Shown: one piece after another, positions 12,911 through 24,616 of the stretch | How positions within the stretch are numbered: position 1 is the first letter of the stretch | How the letters are laid out: every line of letters starts with the position of its first letter | Origin: Amaranthus tricolor | Taxonomy: Eukaryota > Streptophyta > Magnoliopsida > Caryophyllales > Amaranthaceae | Assembly (NCBI RefSeq): GCF_026212465.1 | Contig: NC_080055.1 | Coordinates: 23,247,305 to 23,311,304 of the forward strand | Direction of reading: 5' to 3' | Length of the DNA: 64,000 nt | The notes under the pieces: model-generated | The model's input: the letters and a program-made list of their open reading frames with translations, nothing else | Told to the model about the DNA's origin: nothing | Databases searched by the model: none | Translations under genes and position numbers: made by a program

Positions 12911-13682
12911 GAGGTTTTAAGGTTAGTGGCATTTTCGTAATTTTTTAAATTACAGGGGCAAATTCGTAATTTCATTCGAGGGGTGGCAATAAAATGAAAA
13001 AGGTGGCGACAAATAAGAATCGGGTATTTTTATTTGTTTGACTGGAAATTAAGATTATAAAGTTCTATCAATTTTCATCTAATTTGATTAAAAATAGTTG
13101 AATAAACATTGACCATTAATTATTAACTCTAAATATATAAAACCATGTATTTATAAAATTTAATTTATTAAAACATCTAACACTTTATTAGATTAACTAA
13201 TAAGATGATTGAACATGAGTCTATCATACTTCATTGTTAAAAATTGGTTCAGGTTTACAGCAGTTCGATTTAAAATTTATTCGGGTTAAGTCGGTTTTAG
13301 CCGGATCGAGTTCGGTTTCGAGCATGATTCGAGTCGGATAGGACTCGGGTCGGTCATTATTAGGTTCGGGTAATCTCAGTTAACGGTTATATGTCGGTTA
13401 CAAAAATCGATTACAACTCGTGTTCAACTTTCCAATTTTCGGTCATCAACCAGTTCGGGTACAACTTCAGTTCGATAAACCTAAAAAAGAAACACATTTT
13501 CGGGTCGGTTTACTTTCGGTTTCGATTCGGATTTTCGGGTCGGGTCAGTTTTGAACAACTCTATAAGGAACAATCTGAAAGAGACACCACTTATCTATTT
13601 ATTTGAAAAATTACTCCTACACTAAAATCAATACAAACTCTTAGCTTCCCAAAAACATACTCTTATGTAAATTAATATTACC

Positions 13683-13690
13683 TATATAAG
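13683..13690 (+). promoter_or_regulatory. TATA box of the pectinesterase gene
   Basis: TATATAAG lies 76 bp upstream of the ATG at 13766, a normal distance for a plant gene with a short leader. The low-complexity hAT-like repeat ends only about 120 bp further upstream, so it occupies the proximal promoter. Confidence 0.6.
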
Positions 13691-13765
13691 TTATTAATAC
13701 CCAATGTTACTAACTTACTAGCCACTTTCGCCTTATAGTTTCTTCATTTCATACCTAATCATTCC

Positions 13766-15929
13766 ATGGCTTCTTTCCCCCCAAAGCTTCATCACATTTT
13801 CCCACTTTTATTATTTTTTGCCTTCATATTTTTTATACCCAATGCAAATTCCTTAAAGAATCACGAGAATAATAGTACTAACACCATGAATTCACATATT
13901 ATTGGTCTAAAATCTTTGTGTAAATCCACCCCACACCCAAATCTTTGCTTCAATTCCCTTAAACTTTCCCTTACATTAAACCTCCCTTTAAACCTCCTCA
14001 ACATCCTTCTTCATTCACTCCAAAATGCATTAAGTGAAGTAAACAAACTCTCCTCAGTTTTTGCTACAACCACACATAACAATCTCATAGAAAAACAAAA
14101 AGGAGCACTACAAGATTGTAAAGAACTCCACCAAATCTCACTTCAGGTAATTCAAAAATCACTCTCTAAAGTCAAATCCTCAAGTATAAGTGATGCTAAG
14201 GCCTATCTTAGTGCTGCCCTTACAAATAAAGACACTTGTCTTGAAGGCCTTGCCTCGAGTTCCGGGCCTCGAAAACCCATCCTTGTTAATTCCATCATTA
14301 GTTCTTATCAACATGTGAGCAATTCATTGTCTATGCTCACACACCCTTCTGGAGCGGGCTCACCTAACTCTATGAGCTTTGTGAGCCCGCCCTCTTGGTT
14401 TCATAAAAGTGACTATGATGGTGATGGGGATGGATATGAAGATCCAAGTGTGAGTATGATAGTTGCTAAGGATGGAAGTGGGAATTTTACTAGTATACAA
14501 GAAGCTGTGAATTTTGCACCCAATAACAGTGATTATAGGACATTTATATACATTAAAGAGGGAACTTATCAAGAGAATGTGGAGATTCCAAGTAATAAAG
14601 TTAATATTGTATTGCTTGGAGATGGGAGTGATGTTACTACCATTGTTGGTGCTAGGAGTATGGGCCTTGGTTGGACTACATTCAGATCGGCAACTGTTGG
14701 TAAATTTCTCATCTTTTTTTAATTACATGTTATGCCGAGGGAAAGAGATAGGTGAGAATTGAATCTGTAGGATTTTTTCTATATAGTTGTGCTTATTTTC
14801 CAACTGAGACTCACTTCTATATTTATAGACTTCTGTATTTATAGAGGTATTCAAAATAGATACGATAATCTGACATTTTTATTTAATCATGTAATCGACT
14901 CGACTCTAAAAATATATTTATATTATGTAAAATTCAACATGGTCACAAAATTCGACTTTAAAGTGACCCGAAACTTCTAATTCAAAATCAATCAGATAAT
15001 TCGAATAAATGACTCTACTTATTTTTTTTCTTTTAAAGGTTTTTGGTTACTCCAAGATTTGAAAGGAGTGTTATTTAATTACTTACCAGTATGAACTTTT
15101 CATTTCACAAGTCTAAATAGTTTGGATGTGGGCTTGAAGGGCAATAAATCTAAGGTCATTTATTGTCCACTTGCTTAATATGACATTCCCTTAGATAAGG
15201 GAAATTATTGGGAACAACTTTGTTGTGGGTAAATTACCCCTAAAATAATTACCCCTAAAATAAAGATTATATATTTATTATTTACCAAATATTTATTAAA
15301 AAATATATTTAATTATTTATCAAAGTAATGATTAATTGTCACCTGACATGATAAATTATCCTATGGGTAATTGTAACTAAGCTAGAAATTATTATTGTAT
15401 TAAATAATGACAATGTAAAATATAGGAATTTGGAATTGATATGGGTTTAATGCCCTTTTTAATACCTTCTATTCTTTTTATCACAGTTTTTTAAAAATTT
15501 GAGTCTCAATATTTATCAAATATTTTTTAAAATATTATAAAAAATATATATTAAAATTTTATAGTATATTCAAGCGAAGATGAATATATTTTAATTTTTA
15601 TATATTCATGAAAATTATGTTTGAATTTCTCTTTTCTTATATAGAATTAAGCTCATTCACAATTCATTTTAAGTAGAACATTTAACAACATGTATGGATG
15701 AGTACGTATTATTGCGTCTACACTTTTAATCTTAAAATCTCGTGTTATACAATATATAACATATTATGATTCATGATGAGTAAGACTTGCATGAACTTAG
15801 CCACCACATTAAAATAGTGTGCACAAATCTTATATCACCTCATTTTCTACGCAATGATCACTTGATTAATTATAATCTTTATGTAGAAAGGTGTACTCAG
15901 TTTTATTGTGGATTAATTGCATACAAAAC

Positions 15930-16018
<89 letters not shown>

Positions 16019-17168
16019 CACATGTTTAGAAGATCTCACATACTAAAATAGTAGGTTTTGAATTTTCATATAATGCTTGGTGGATTATTATCATCATATC
16101 ATCATATGGTTAATTATGAAAACAATAAACCCCATCAAATATATAAATAAGTCAACACTTATTACCCATAAGTTTGTGGGTACAAGTTCACGAGTACCCT
16201 ATGAATAATTATGTGACGAAATGTTACAACCTAACATCATAGAGCTAAAACAATTAACTAGCGTGTCTAATCTTTTGATTGAAATTGTTCCTTAACAATA
16301 ACTAGTGGCGTGATTTCGGTTGGCATCACTTAAATTAAAAATAAAATCATATCTAATATGCAAATATATGTAAGATATTTAGTAGACGCATTTTACTTAA
16401 ATTGACATCACTTATTTTTTTTTGCTGAATCCGCCAACAACAACAACAAACTAAATCATTGCACAATCTCCAGCGGTGTCCGGAGAAGGATTCTTAGCAC
16501 GAGACATTACATTCGCAAACACAGCAGGACCAGAAAACGGGCAAGCAGTAGCACTACGAGTAAACGCAGACTTATCCGCAGTCTACAAATGCGCCATCCT
16601 AGGTTACCAAGACACACTCTACGTCCATTCCTTCCGACAATTCTATCGAGAATGCGATATTTATGGCACAGTCGACTACATATTCGGCAACGCCGCAGTC
16701 GTCTTCCAAGGCTGCAATATCGTCTCTCGAATGCCGCTCCCTGGACAGTACACGGTCATCACTGCCCAGTCCCGAGCCATGCCCGATGAAAACACTGGGA
16801 TTGTGATCCAGAATTGCTCTGTTTTGGCTACAGAGGAATTGTATGGAAATAAGAATTGGGTTAAGAGTTATTTGGGAAGGCCATGGATGAAATACTCAAG
16901 AACAGTGTATATTGAATCTTATATTGATGGTTTTATTGATGGGAAAGGTTGGATTAAATGGGGAAATGATGATGATGAAGATTTGGATAGTTTGTATTAT
17001 GGAGAGTATGATAATAGTGGGGATGGTAGTGTTATTGATGGGAGAGTTGATTGGGGAGGGTTTCATGTTATGGATTATTATGATGCAAGTAATTTTAGTG
17101 TTTCTGAGTTTATTGTTGGGAAGGAATGGTTAGATTCTACTTCTTTTCCTTATGATGATGGGGTTTGA
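13766..17168 (+). CDS. pectinesterase with PMEI pro-region (two exons)
   Basis: Cell-wall enzyme that removes methyl esters from homogalacturonan. Exons 13766-14699 and 16474-17168 join through GT...AG to give a 542-residue protein (Ala codon split G|CG). A hydrophobic signal peptide (about 1-29) is followed by a PMEI-like pro-region with Cys pairs (LCKSTPHPNLC, later DCKEL and TCLEG), then the catalytic domain from about residue 230 (VAKDGSGNFTSIQEAV). The catalytic signatures GPENGQAVAL, YQDTLYVH, GTVDYIFGNAAVVFQ and LGRPW are all present, and the end WGGFHVMDYYDASNF...WLDSTSFPYDDGV is canonical. The linker is acidic (DYDGDGDGYEDP), and the basic RRLL-type cleavage motif usual before the catalytic domain is not visible. 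An acidic stretch NDDDEDLD lies before LYYGEY. The intron is 1.77 kb. Likely functional. Confidence 0.93.
15932..16015. repeat. (TA)n microsatellite in the pectinesterase intron
   Basis: About 84 bp of TA repeats in the 1.77-kb intron (14700-16473). The rest of the intron is AT-rich and shows no gene or clear transposon ends. Confidence 0.95.
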
Positions 17169-17661
17169 TACGAGTTGTTTTGTATGAGACTCTTTTATCA
17201 TTAAATGGACTCATGTAATTTGTCTGTTTCTCTACGTGGATCAGCCCAATAGTCGATCATATTATAAGAGTGTCTCATTTAAAAATGTGAGTTTGATATG
17301 ATGTGAATTAGTTGGTGTTGATGTTAGATTTATATATATGTAGCTAGCTAGCTAGCTAGATACTTAAAAAAAAACTATTAATGAAAAGACGATTTACTTT
17401 CTCGTTAAAATTATGTGCAATTCGTTTGTGTTGAAAATTCAAAGTTAATTGGCCATAAGTAAAATTGTGTTTAAAAACAATAAATTCATTTTTAATTATA
17501 AATTTCAATTATAAAATCATAAATGAAAAATTTAAGAATGACAATACTTAACTTTAACTACTTTTTTATATGGATGAAATTAGCTTAAATCCAAATTTAA
17601 TAATTTAATTGCCAAATACTAAATTTAACCCAATTTCATAAGATTTTTATTACGGGAATAT
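17169..17661. other. 3' flank of pectinesterase
   Basis: AT-rich spacer between the pectinesterase stop codon and the Copia LTR, presumably including the 3' untranslated region. It has a short TAGC run at about 17341-17359. No further feature is seen. Confidence 0.6.
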
Positions 17662-17935
17662 TGTTGATTGGGAAAATATATTTAGGAAATAACTTTGTCT
17701 AGAATATAATCTTTGGTGTATATTCAATTATTAGGCAATTGGGAGTAATTAGGGTGATTTCCTGATTTAGGAAGATTACGTAAACAATATATATGCTTTT
17801 ACATTGTCAATACAAAGCAAGCCATTGTTATCATCTTTACATGGTATCAGAGCGGATTAATTTTTTTCCCGATAGCCGTGGCCGGTTATGATGGTGCGCC
17901 ATCATCATAGAAAATTGAATTTAATACTCCATTCT

Positions 17936-18960
17936 ACCTCGGTGCCCATGATAGGCCGGGGGATTTTATCACACCTATTAGACTTAAACTTGATAATTTT
18001 GATTCTTGGTCTCATGCCATTAAAGTTGCTCTTTGTTCTCGTCGTAAATTCGGTTTTCTTGATGGCACGATTACGGATGTTGTGTCACCCGCAACAAAGG
18101 AGGATTGGGTCGTGGTACACTGTATGCTCGTGTCATGGCTCATGAATACAATCAATCCTGAGGTAAAATTTATGCTTTCCAATTATGATAATGCTAAACA
18201 CTTATGGGATGATTTACATGAACGGTTTTGTATTGTGAATGCACCTCGGATTCACCAGTTGAAATCTCAAATTAATAAATGTGAGCAAACTAAAACCATG
18301 TCTGTTGCGATTTATTTTGGAAAATTAAAAGTTTTGTGGGATGAACTTGCACAATTACAACCTTTAATTTCTTGTAAATGTGGCCAATGTACTTATGATG
18401 TTAGTAAGCAACACGTAAAGCGCCGTGAAGATGATATGTTGCAACAATTTTTGCTTGGTTTGTATTCCGAGTATTATGCGCACATTAGGTCCAATATCCT
18501 TGCTCAAGATCCTTTGCCATCATTGAATAAAGCCTATCAACAAGTATCTCAAGAAGAACTTGTACGTGGTTTTGCACGTGTCCAAGAAGAACCCTCACCT
18601 CCCGTGGGGCTTGCTGTTCGTGCAGCAGTGGGTAGGGCTCGGGGTGCTGCCAAGCCTGCCTCGGACCAGCCTGTGTGTACTCATTGCAAGAAATCGGGTC
18701 ATTTGGATTCAAACTGTTATGCTTTACAAGTGTGTACTTATTGCAAAAAGCGAGGATATGATCTTACTCGCTGCTTTGAAATTGTTGGTTATCCTGAAGG
18801 ATGGACCATGGGGAATCGAGAAAGCAAGCCACCGAATCAAAGTCGCGGGATGGCACGCGCAAATGCAGCAGCCGATAGCAGTCAGTCTGCAGCAAACCCG
18901 ACAGCCTCCTTCCTGTCACAACAGCCTTCAAATACCCAAGTCTTCATAATAGCACAGTAG
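17936..18960 (+). pseudogene. Copia gag
   Basis: The frame is open from about 17936 (LGAHDRPGDFITPIRLKLDNF) to the TAG at 18958, with a first internal Met at 18082. It shows the Copia gag core (LDNFDSWSHAIKVAL, YDNAKHLWDDLHERF) and a Cys-rich tail with CTHCKKSGHLDSNC, a CCHC zinc knuckle, then a second, imperfect CTYCKKRGYDLTRC in which His is replaced by Tyr. The expected start codon near the primer site is in another frame, so the 5' part is frameshifted. Confidence 0.8.
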
Positions 18961-18969
18961 ACAGCCATC

Positions 18970-19774
18970 ATGGGTCCCTTTGGTAATGATAAAATATCGA
19001 AAAATCGCTTGAGTGGTAAGTTTGATACTACTTCTTGGATCATTGATACAGGTGCTACTCACTATGTCACTGGAGAAAACTCTTGGTTGTTTGACATTAC
19101 AAATATACATTGTCTTGTGGGTTTGCCAAATGGTGATACTGTTGTTGCATCTATGGAGGGATCGATTTATTTGTCAGATACGATCACTCTACATCACGTC
19201 CTATATGTTCCTAACTTAAGTTGTAGTTTACTTTCTATTTCGCAACTTAATGATAATTTACACTCAATTGTCACATTTAACTCTGATGTGTGCTTGATAC
19301 AGGACCAAATGAAGGCTCTGATTGGAACGGGAGTTGGACGGGATGGACTATACTACTTCAGCAAACCGAAGGTGATGTCTGCAGTTGAAGCTACTTCTAA
19401 TGTGGAGTTGTGGCATAGAAGAATGGGACATCCTTCTGAGAAAGTAGTTAAATCTCTCCCCCATGTTAGTAGATCCAAGAGTACTTTGAATAAAAATTGT
19501 GAAGTCAGTTTTCGTTCTAAACACCATAGAGACAAGTTTCCTTTAAGTAATAATAAATGTTCTCGAATTTTTTAAAAAATTCATTGTGATTTGTGGGGTC
19601 CTTATCGACATGACTCATCGTGTGGTGCTCGTTATTTTTTGACAATTGTGGATGATTTTTCAAGGGCTGTATGGATTTATTTATTGCTTGATAAAAAGGA
19701 AGTTTTTCAGATGTTTATGTCTTTTGTAGCTATGGTGGATAGACAATTTGGCCAATGTATTAAATATTTTCATC
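18970..19774 (+). pseudogene. Copia protease / integrase fragment
   Basis: Contains the aspartic protease motif WIIDTGATHYVT, then LWHRRMGHPSEK of the GAG-pre-integrase domain. A TAA at 19573 interrupts it, after which the integrase start DLWGPYRHDSSCGARYFLTIVDDFSRAVW reads on until about 19770. The zinc-binding Cys pattern expected before the integrase core is not intact. Dead and truncated. Confidence 0.82.
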
Positions 19775-19852
19775 CACTTTTAAGAGGTCCTCCACCTCTC
19801 CTTGATTTTGGTGCAAAATCCAAATGTCCCATTCTCTATGAATAGGAGGGAG
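19771..19852 (+). repeat. Stowaway-like MITE fragment, inverted relative to 27752-27833
   Basis: About 82 bp ending CTATGAATAGGAGGGAG followed by TA, the usual Stowaway boundary. Its reverse complement, with scattered differences, is at 27752-27833. Only one terminus is visible in each copy, so both seem truncated. The two face each other across the E3 element. Confidence 0.7.
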
Positions 19853-19857
19853 TATAA

Positions 19858-21620
19858 TTTTTAATATAATTTAATAATAATGTTGTATTTATATTTTGTA
19901 TTGATTTTTTATCATATTAATCATACTAATAATGTTCTTCGGAAAAACTCAAAACACAAAAGGGGAGTAGTTCAAACACACAATTTTCTCGTTTTGGCTC
20001 CATATCTCTTGAGAGTAGTTCAAGTATAAACTCGAGTACTTTTACGGCCTGTTTGGTAGGTGGTAGGTAATAAACGACGGTAATGGAAATGAAAAACTAG
20101 TGTAATCTTGCCTACCTTAATGGTCATGCTTGTCCAATTTCAATCATCTTATTTTCTTCGTAAAATTCATTCCAATGCACTACCATTGGGAAAGGTGATA
20201 TTAGGTGGTAATGAAATTTGGTAAACAAAAAATCTTTTTTGTGATCAAAGTTTCATTACCATAAAAATGATAAGGAACTTTTGATGAAACTATACACTAT
20301 AAATTTTACATTTATTTTTAAAATGTGTTAAACGTAAAAGGGATGGAGAGTGTCACTATTAGTCCTTTTAATTTGTTCATTTAATTTACTGTATGATTCT
20401 TGCATCAGTAGATTATGTCAAATTAGCTTTAGTGTATTGTATTCAATATTCATCAACGAATACTCCTCATAACTGCCCCAATTCTAGGTAACTTTAATTT
20501 TGTACGAATTTTATTATTAAATTTTAGAAAATTTAAAGTCTTGATTAGGACTTGATGAGTCTGATATAGAAATAATAGACAAGTACTCTATGTGCATCAA
20601 TCTGTCTGCATGCAGCATGCTTATTGCAAGTTGCAAGGTAACTATGGATTTTTTTTTTATTTTTTACGTCACGATCATAATCCTCTTATTATGAGCGGGA
20701 TATATTAGGTACGATAATAATGATGATGATATGATATTATTTTATGTTTTTTTGTCCGGACTTGTTTTGTTTTCCTTTTCTTTCCAAGTCTTTTTCAAAC
20801 AGTAATATAGTATATACTAGGTAATTTATACTGAGTTATTGTTATTATTTTAATAACGAATGCTCCTCATAAGTGCCCCATTTAGGTAATTTGTAAGATT
20901 TATGTTAATTCTAATCCAAGCTTTAGCGTATTTATTAATAAGGATAAAATTAATTTTAAATAATAACTAGAATTTATTCTAAACTTTTAAATATATAATT
21001 ATTAAATGTAAAACCCAATATAGCATAAAAAAAAATTTATCATCAAATTACACATCAAAATTATATTTATTATATTATTTTTATTTTTATTTTATTTTCT
21101 AATTCACACTTTCAAATATATTATTATTCTTGTTATAACGTGCCTCTCAAAACATTGTTATCAGGTGCCTATTAAATTGTAAAATTTTTAAAGTCTTATG
21201 AGTCAATGAGCGTGTTACAGAAATAGACAAGTATGTGGGTCAATATGCCTTTATGTAGAATGCTTCCAAGGTAACAAGGCTGTTCCTGGGGTAGGTAAGG
21301 AGTGGCGCCGTTTAGGACTCAACATATATAAGGAGCCTAATTTTAGTGTAGTTCGTGAGTCAATATAAAAGGATTGTCTATGTTATTTTTTCAAGTACTT
21401 ATTAAAATTTAAAATCGATCTTCTATATAAAAGTCCTATAATTATTTTGCGTAAAGCCTACATAATATGGATAAATTTTGAAAAAAGTGAGAGTGGCTAA
21501 ATTTCATGTTGTGGCCTTGTGGGGATGTTTAAACACGTTTAATCAGCATCAAGGATCAAGCTCCGAAAGGTCAGTAAAATAATTAGTCTATTAACGACCC
21601 CTTTTTTAATCGTTAGTAAA
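19858..21620. other. gene-free spacer with old duplicated segments
   Basis: No coding similarity is seen. Segments around 20450-20640, 20855-20950 and 21140-21280 share phrases such as AACGAATNCTCCTCATAA, TGCCCCA and AGAAATAGACAAGTA, suggesting decayed direct duplications. At about 20046 GGCCTGTTTGGTAGG resembles a PIF/Harbinger or hAT MITE end, but I cannot place a matching end. Confidence 0.45.
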
Positions 21621-21929
21621 TTTTGTTTAGGGTATTATTATTTATCGCCAATCTTTTCATTTTATTGTCATCTCTATCTTAATGAAATGATGAAAATGTC
21701 CCTGGATTTAAAATTTGTTTAACACACTTCAATCTCACTTAATAATACTTTTATCACTTTAAAAACATTAAATCAAAAGTTTTAACGTAATCCCGAATAT
21801 TTTTTTCGTGACCCTATATATATTGAATTTCCAGTAGCGCCCCTGCATATATACGAACTCAAACACGGTAATATCTCTCTAAAAATGCTCTCTGAGTTTA
21901 AACAAGCTAAAAGTTGGAATCAATTTACA

Positions 21930-21962
21930 ATGGCTAACGAAAACGACTATGAATCCGATTGG
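21930..21962 (+). pseudogene. orphan first exon of the transposase-OTU gene in E3
   Basis: ATG followed by ten codons (MANENDYESDW) and a splice donor GTACGT. It has the same length and nearly the same sequence as E2 exon 1 (MANESDYESDA). No downstream exon remains. It may be kept only because it lies in the terminal region needed for mobility. Confidence 0.75.
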
Positions 21963-21991
21963 GTACGTACTTTAATTGATTCGAAAATTAA

Positions 21992-22062
21992 AGTCGCAAA
22001 AAACGTGCAACTGGACCGTGGCTGAGTCGCACAAAATGTGCTACTCAGCCACGGTGCGACTG
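21992..22062. repeat. palindrome array, E3 left (decayed)
   Basis: Units at 21992-22012 and 22025-22045 are again 21 bp with a 12-bp spacer (GGACCGTGGCTG), a 33-bp period. Arms are decayed (GCAACT, GCTACT). A third half-unit follows, so that CAGCCACGG (22046-22054) pairs with the spacer CCGTGGCTG. It lies just downstream of the exon-1 splice donor, as in E1 and E2. Confidence 0.85.
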
Positions 22063-22069
22063 AATTTTT

Positions 22070-22436
22070 TTTATTACTCTTTTTTATTTAAATTATTTTT
22101 TATTTTCTTATTATTTAATATACGTTGTATTAAATTATTTTATTTTATAATTTATATTATTATTATTATTTAAATTATTTAAATAATTTTTATTTATTTT
22201 ATAATTTATATTATTGTTATGTAAATTATTTTATAGTTTATATTATTATTATTTAATATACGCTGTAGCAAATTATTTTATTTTTTAATTTATATTATTA
22301 TTATTTAAATTATTTAAATAATTTTGTATTTATTTTTTAATTTATATTATTCTTATTGAAATTATTTTATAGTTTATATTATTATTAATTAAATTTTTAA
22401 AATTATTTTATTTTTTAATTTAATAATTTATAATTT

Positions 22437-22471
<35 letters not shown>

Positions 22472-22509
22472 TTCTTATTATTTAATATTATTTTGTATTT
22501 TATTATAAT

Positions 22510-22545
<36 letters not shown>

Positions 22546-22571
22546 AATAATAATAATAATAATAATAATAA
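22070..22571. repeat. AT-rich tandem repeats and TTA/AAC/TAA microsatellite
   Basis: A unit of about 139 bp containing TTTAATATACG and AAATTATTTTAT repeats imperfectly from about 22115 to 22400. It passes into (TTA)n at about 22437-22470, then (AAC)n and (TAA)n at 22510-22571. No coding. Confidence 0.8.
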
Positions 22572-24057
22572 GGCATCTGGTTTGGAATAGGATATCTATT
22601 CCAAAGACTATATTTATTTGTTGGTTAGCTGCTCATCAAGGATTAAAAACAAAGGACAAGTTAAAGCATATTGGGGTGGTAAATAATGACATGTAGGGAT
22701 GACAATTCAGTCCGAATCCGACCCTAGTCCGACTTGATCCGAGGAAAATAATCCGATTCTAGTCCGAGGAAAAAGTTATCCGACTTCGACTTTACGATCC
22801 GAGTCCGAGTTAGAGACGGACCGAAGTTGGACCTTATTAAAAATCCGACACTTTGACCCGACTCTGACTTTGAAGGAAATCCGACTTTGAATTTTACTTT
22901 TACCCCAATATTTTATTTCCTTTAAAACTCTAGACGTGACTAATTCAAGCTCTCTCATATACTAATTGTAATTTTCGATTTTGAAAAACTACTTGGTATT
23001 TTTATTTAGATTAATCAATCAAAATACGATAAATCAGATCAAGAGAAATAAAATACGCCAAATCAAAATGCGAGAAAATTTTGCTAAGTTGTAGTATTAG
23101 GACTATTTCTCTTGTTAAACTTGAATTCAAAGTACATATTTTTTTGTTAAATTGTATTTGAAAAATATATTGTGTTAACTTTGTATGCTTTAAAATTATT
23201 AGTACAATATCACAACGATAAAGTTTGATGATAATCCGACTCCGTTGGAGGTCCGAGAGTCCGAGTCGGGTCAAACTTGGAGTATGCATAATCCAACGCC
23301 GAGTAGAGGTGGACTAAAAAAAAAGTCCGACTATTATCCAGAGCAAAGTCGGAGTATGTATAATCCAAGTCGAGTCTGACCCATTGCCATCCCTAATGAC
23401 ATGTGCTCTTTGTGTGGTATTCACTTTGAAACACACAACCATCTTTTCTTTGAATGTTCGTTTAGTCTTTTATGTGTGGCAGGAATCAAGGATTGGACAG
23501 GTATAGTTATGAAATCTTTTCCTCGTATGGACTTTAGAAAGTATGGTCTCTCTCGATCAAAGCAACAAGTCATGACTGCAGTATACGCCTCCACTATATA
23601 CCATATTTGACATTGCAGGAATGAGGCAATATGGAATCACTTTGTGTGATCTCCTTGATGTATTGTCGACACGATTAAGGCGGATGTATCTCATCGATGT
23701 CATGTGCTGAACATCAATCATTTGAAGGAGAATTGATCCATTGTGCTGGTTGCGCTTGTAGGCATGCCTACTATACCTATTTGCTGTCTGCAACTGCTTA
23801 GTTATTGTATAGGCTTTGTGCTTGTTTTATAATCTTTTTGTATAGCTTTGGAATTTAGCTGACAAACTTTGTCAGCTCGTTTTTGGCCTCGCCTTCCTCG
23901 TATGCACATGAAGAGTAGGATGGGGAAAACCTTCATAGAAGGTGGGCCTTGTTTCCACACTGATGCAAATAAGGTAAGCTGAGTTCCCTTGCCTCGATGT
24001 ATTTTGTTTTTGCCTGGTGAATGATAATTTTTTTATTTGCCAAAAAAATAATAATAA
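22572..24057 (+). mobile_element. 5'-truncated LINE with zf-RVT domain
   Basis: The frame beginning at 22572 encodes RHLVWNRISIPKTIFICWLAAHQGLKTKDKL, then after an insertion (22694-23395) CSLCGIHFETHNHLFFECSFS. This is the reverse-transcriptase zinc-binding domain found at the C-terminus of plant LINE polyproteins. The remainder to about 24057 is broken coding and a 3' region ending in an A/TAA-rich tail. The reverse transcriptase and endonuclease domains are missing, as expected for a 5'-truncated insert. Confidence 0.8.
22694..23395. mobile_element. hAT-like element inside the LINE
   Basis: The 702-bp insert has inverted ends TAGGGATGACAAT and ATTGCCATCCCTA and exact 8-bp duplications ATGACATG (22686-22693 and 23396-23403), as expected for hAT elements. 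The interior is low-complexity around GTCCGA/TCCGAC motifs at each end with an AT-rich middle, and it has no transposase. Removing it restores the LINE reading across the zinc-binding domain. Confidence 0.9.
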
Positions 24058-24616
24058 GAGAAAATTCTATAAAACTACCTATTCTATACCTGATTTTGCA
24101 AAAAACTACCTTATCTAATTTTTTTTCCAAAAAACTACCTTATGTAATACTTATGTTTGCAAAAGAGTACCTTTTAACGGATAGGTTAGTTTTGACCGTC
24201 AAAACTAACTTTGACTATCACGTGTGACGCACGTGACCCATTATTTAGCAAACCTTCTTCATTGCTGCTGTTCATTTCACAAACCTTCTTCGAAAAAGCT
24301 TATCTTTTCTCTTCTTCTTCGAAAAAACCGGGTTATCTTCTTCGAAAAAGCTGTGCAAAGCTCTTCAATTCGCTCCCTTCTTCCTTGAGACATCTTCCAG
24401 CTGAAGCATCTAGCATTTAGAGGTATGTAGCACCACTCAATTAAGGATCTTTTCTTCGTTGTTGAAATTTTTTTTTGTCTGTAATTTCGCTCCTTTATTT
24501 CAATGGCTGCTGTAATTTTCGTTATTAATTTCTTGTTTTTATGTTGTCATTTGTTAATTGATTATTGTTGTTTGAGAATAATGTATAATGGTTCCTTAAA
24601 TTAGATAAATCAGTAA

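Larger units (their letters stand above)
3472..13024 (+). mobile_element. E1: decayed Mutator-like element with transposase-OTU and PMD genes
   Basis: Terminal inverted repeats contain TTTGTCGCCACC near 3483 and its complement at 13003-13014, each followed inside by a second CGCCACC-type motif. By alignment with E2 and E3 the element should start near 3472 and end at 13024 (AAGAATCGGG). Inside are a transposase-OTU pseudogene (+), a convergent PMD pseudogene (-), three palindrome arrays and a later solo LTR (7978-10631). Without the LTR the element is about 6.9 kb. No target-site duplication was found; the left edge is disturbed by a 31-bp tandem duplication. Confidence 0.85.
3029..13563. mobile_element. 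low-complexity hAT-like element split by E1
   Basis: Sequence rich in GGTTCGGGTCGG-type motifs occurs at 3040-3300 and again at 13250-13550, on both sides of the Mutator-like element E1 and in the same orientation. The outer ends look like imperfect inverted repeats: TAGAGGTG at 3029 and AACTCTA ending at 13563. The flanking octamers AGCGGAAC (3021-3028) and TAAGGAAC (13564-13571) share their last five bases, as a decayed 8-bp duplication would. I infer one element of about 1 kb into which E1 inserted. Two independent repeats remain possible. Confidence 0.4.
17662..19774 (+). mobile_element. truncated Ty1/Copia retrotransposon
   Basis: A short 5' LTR (about 17662-17841, TGTTG...TTTACA) is followed by TGGTATCAGAGC (17842-17853), the initiator-Met tRNA primer site typical of Copia elements. 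Gag follows, then protease, GAG-pre-integrase and the start of integrase, the Copia domain order. Similarity stops at about 19770 inside integrase; reverse transcriptase, RNase H and the 3' LTR are missing. A MITE fragment with a TAGGAGGGAGTA end abuts the break. Confidence 0.88.
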
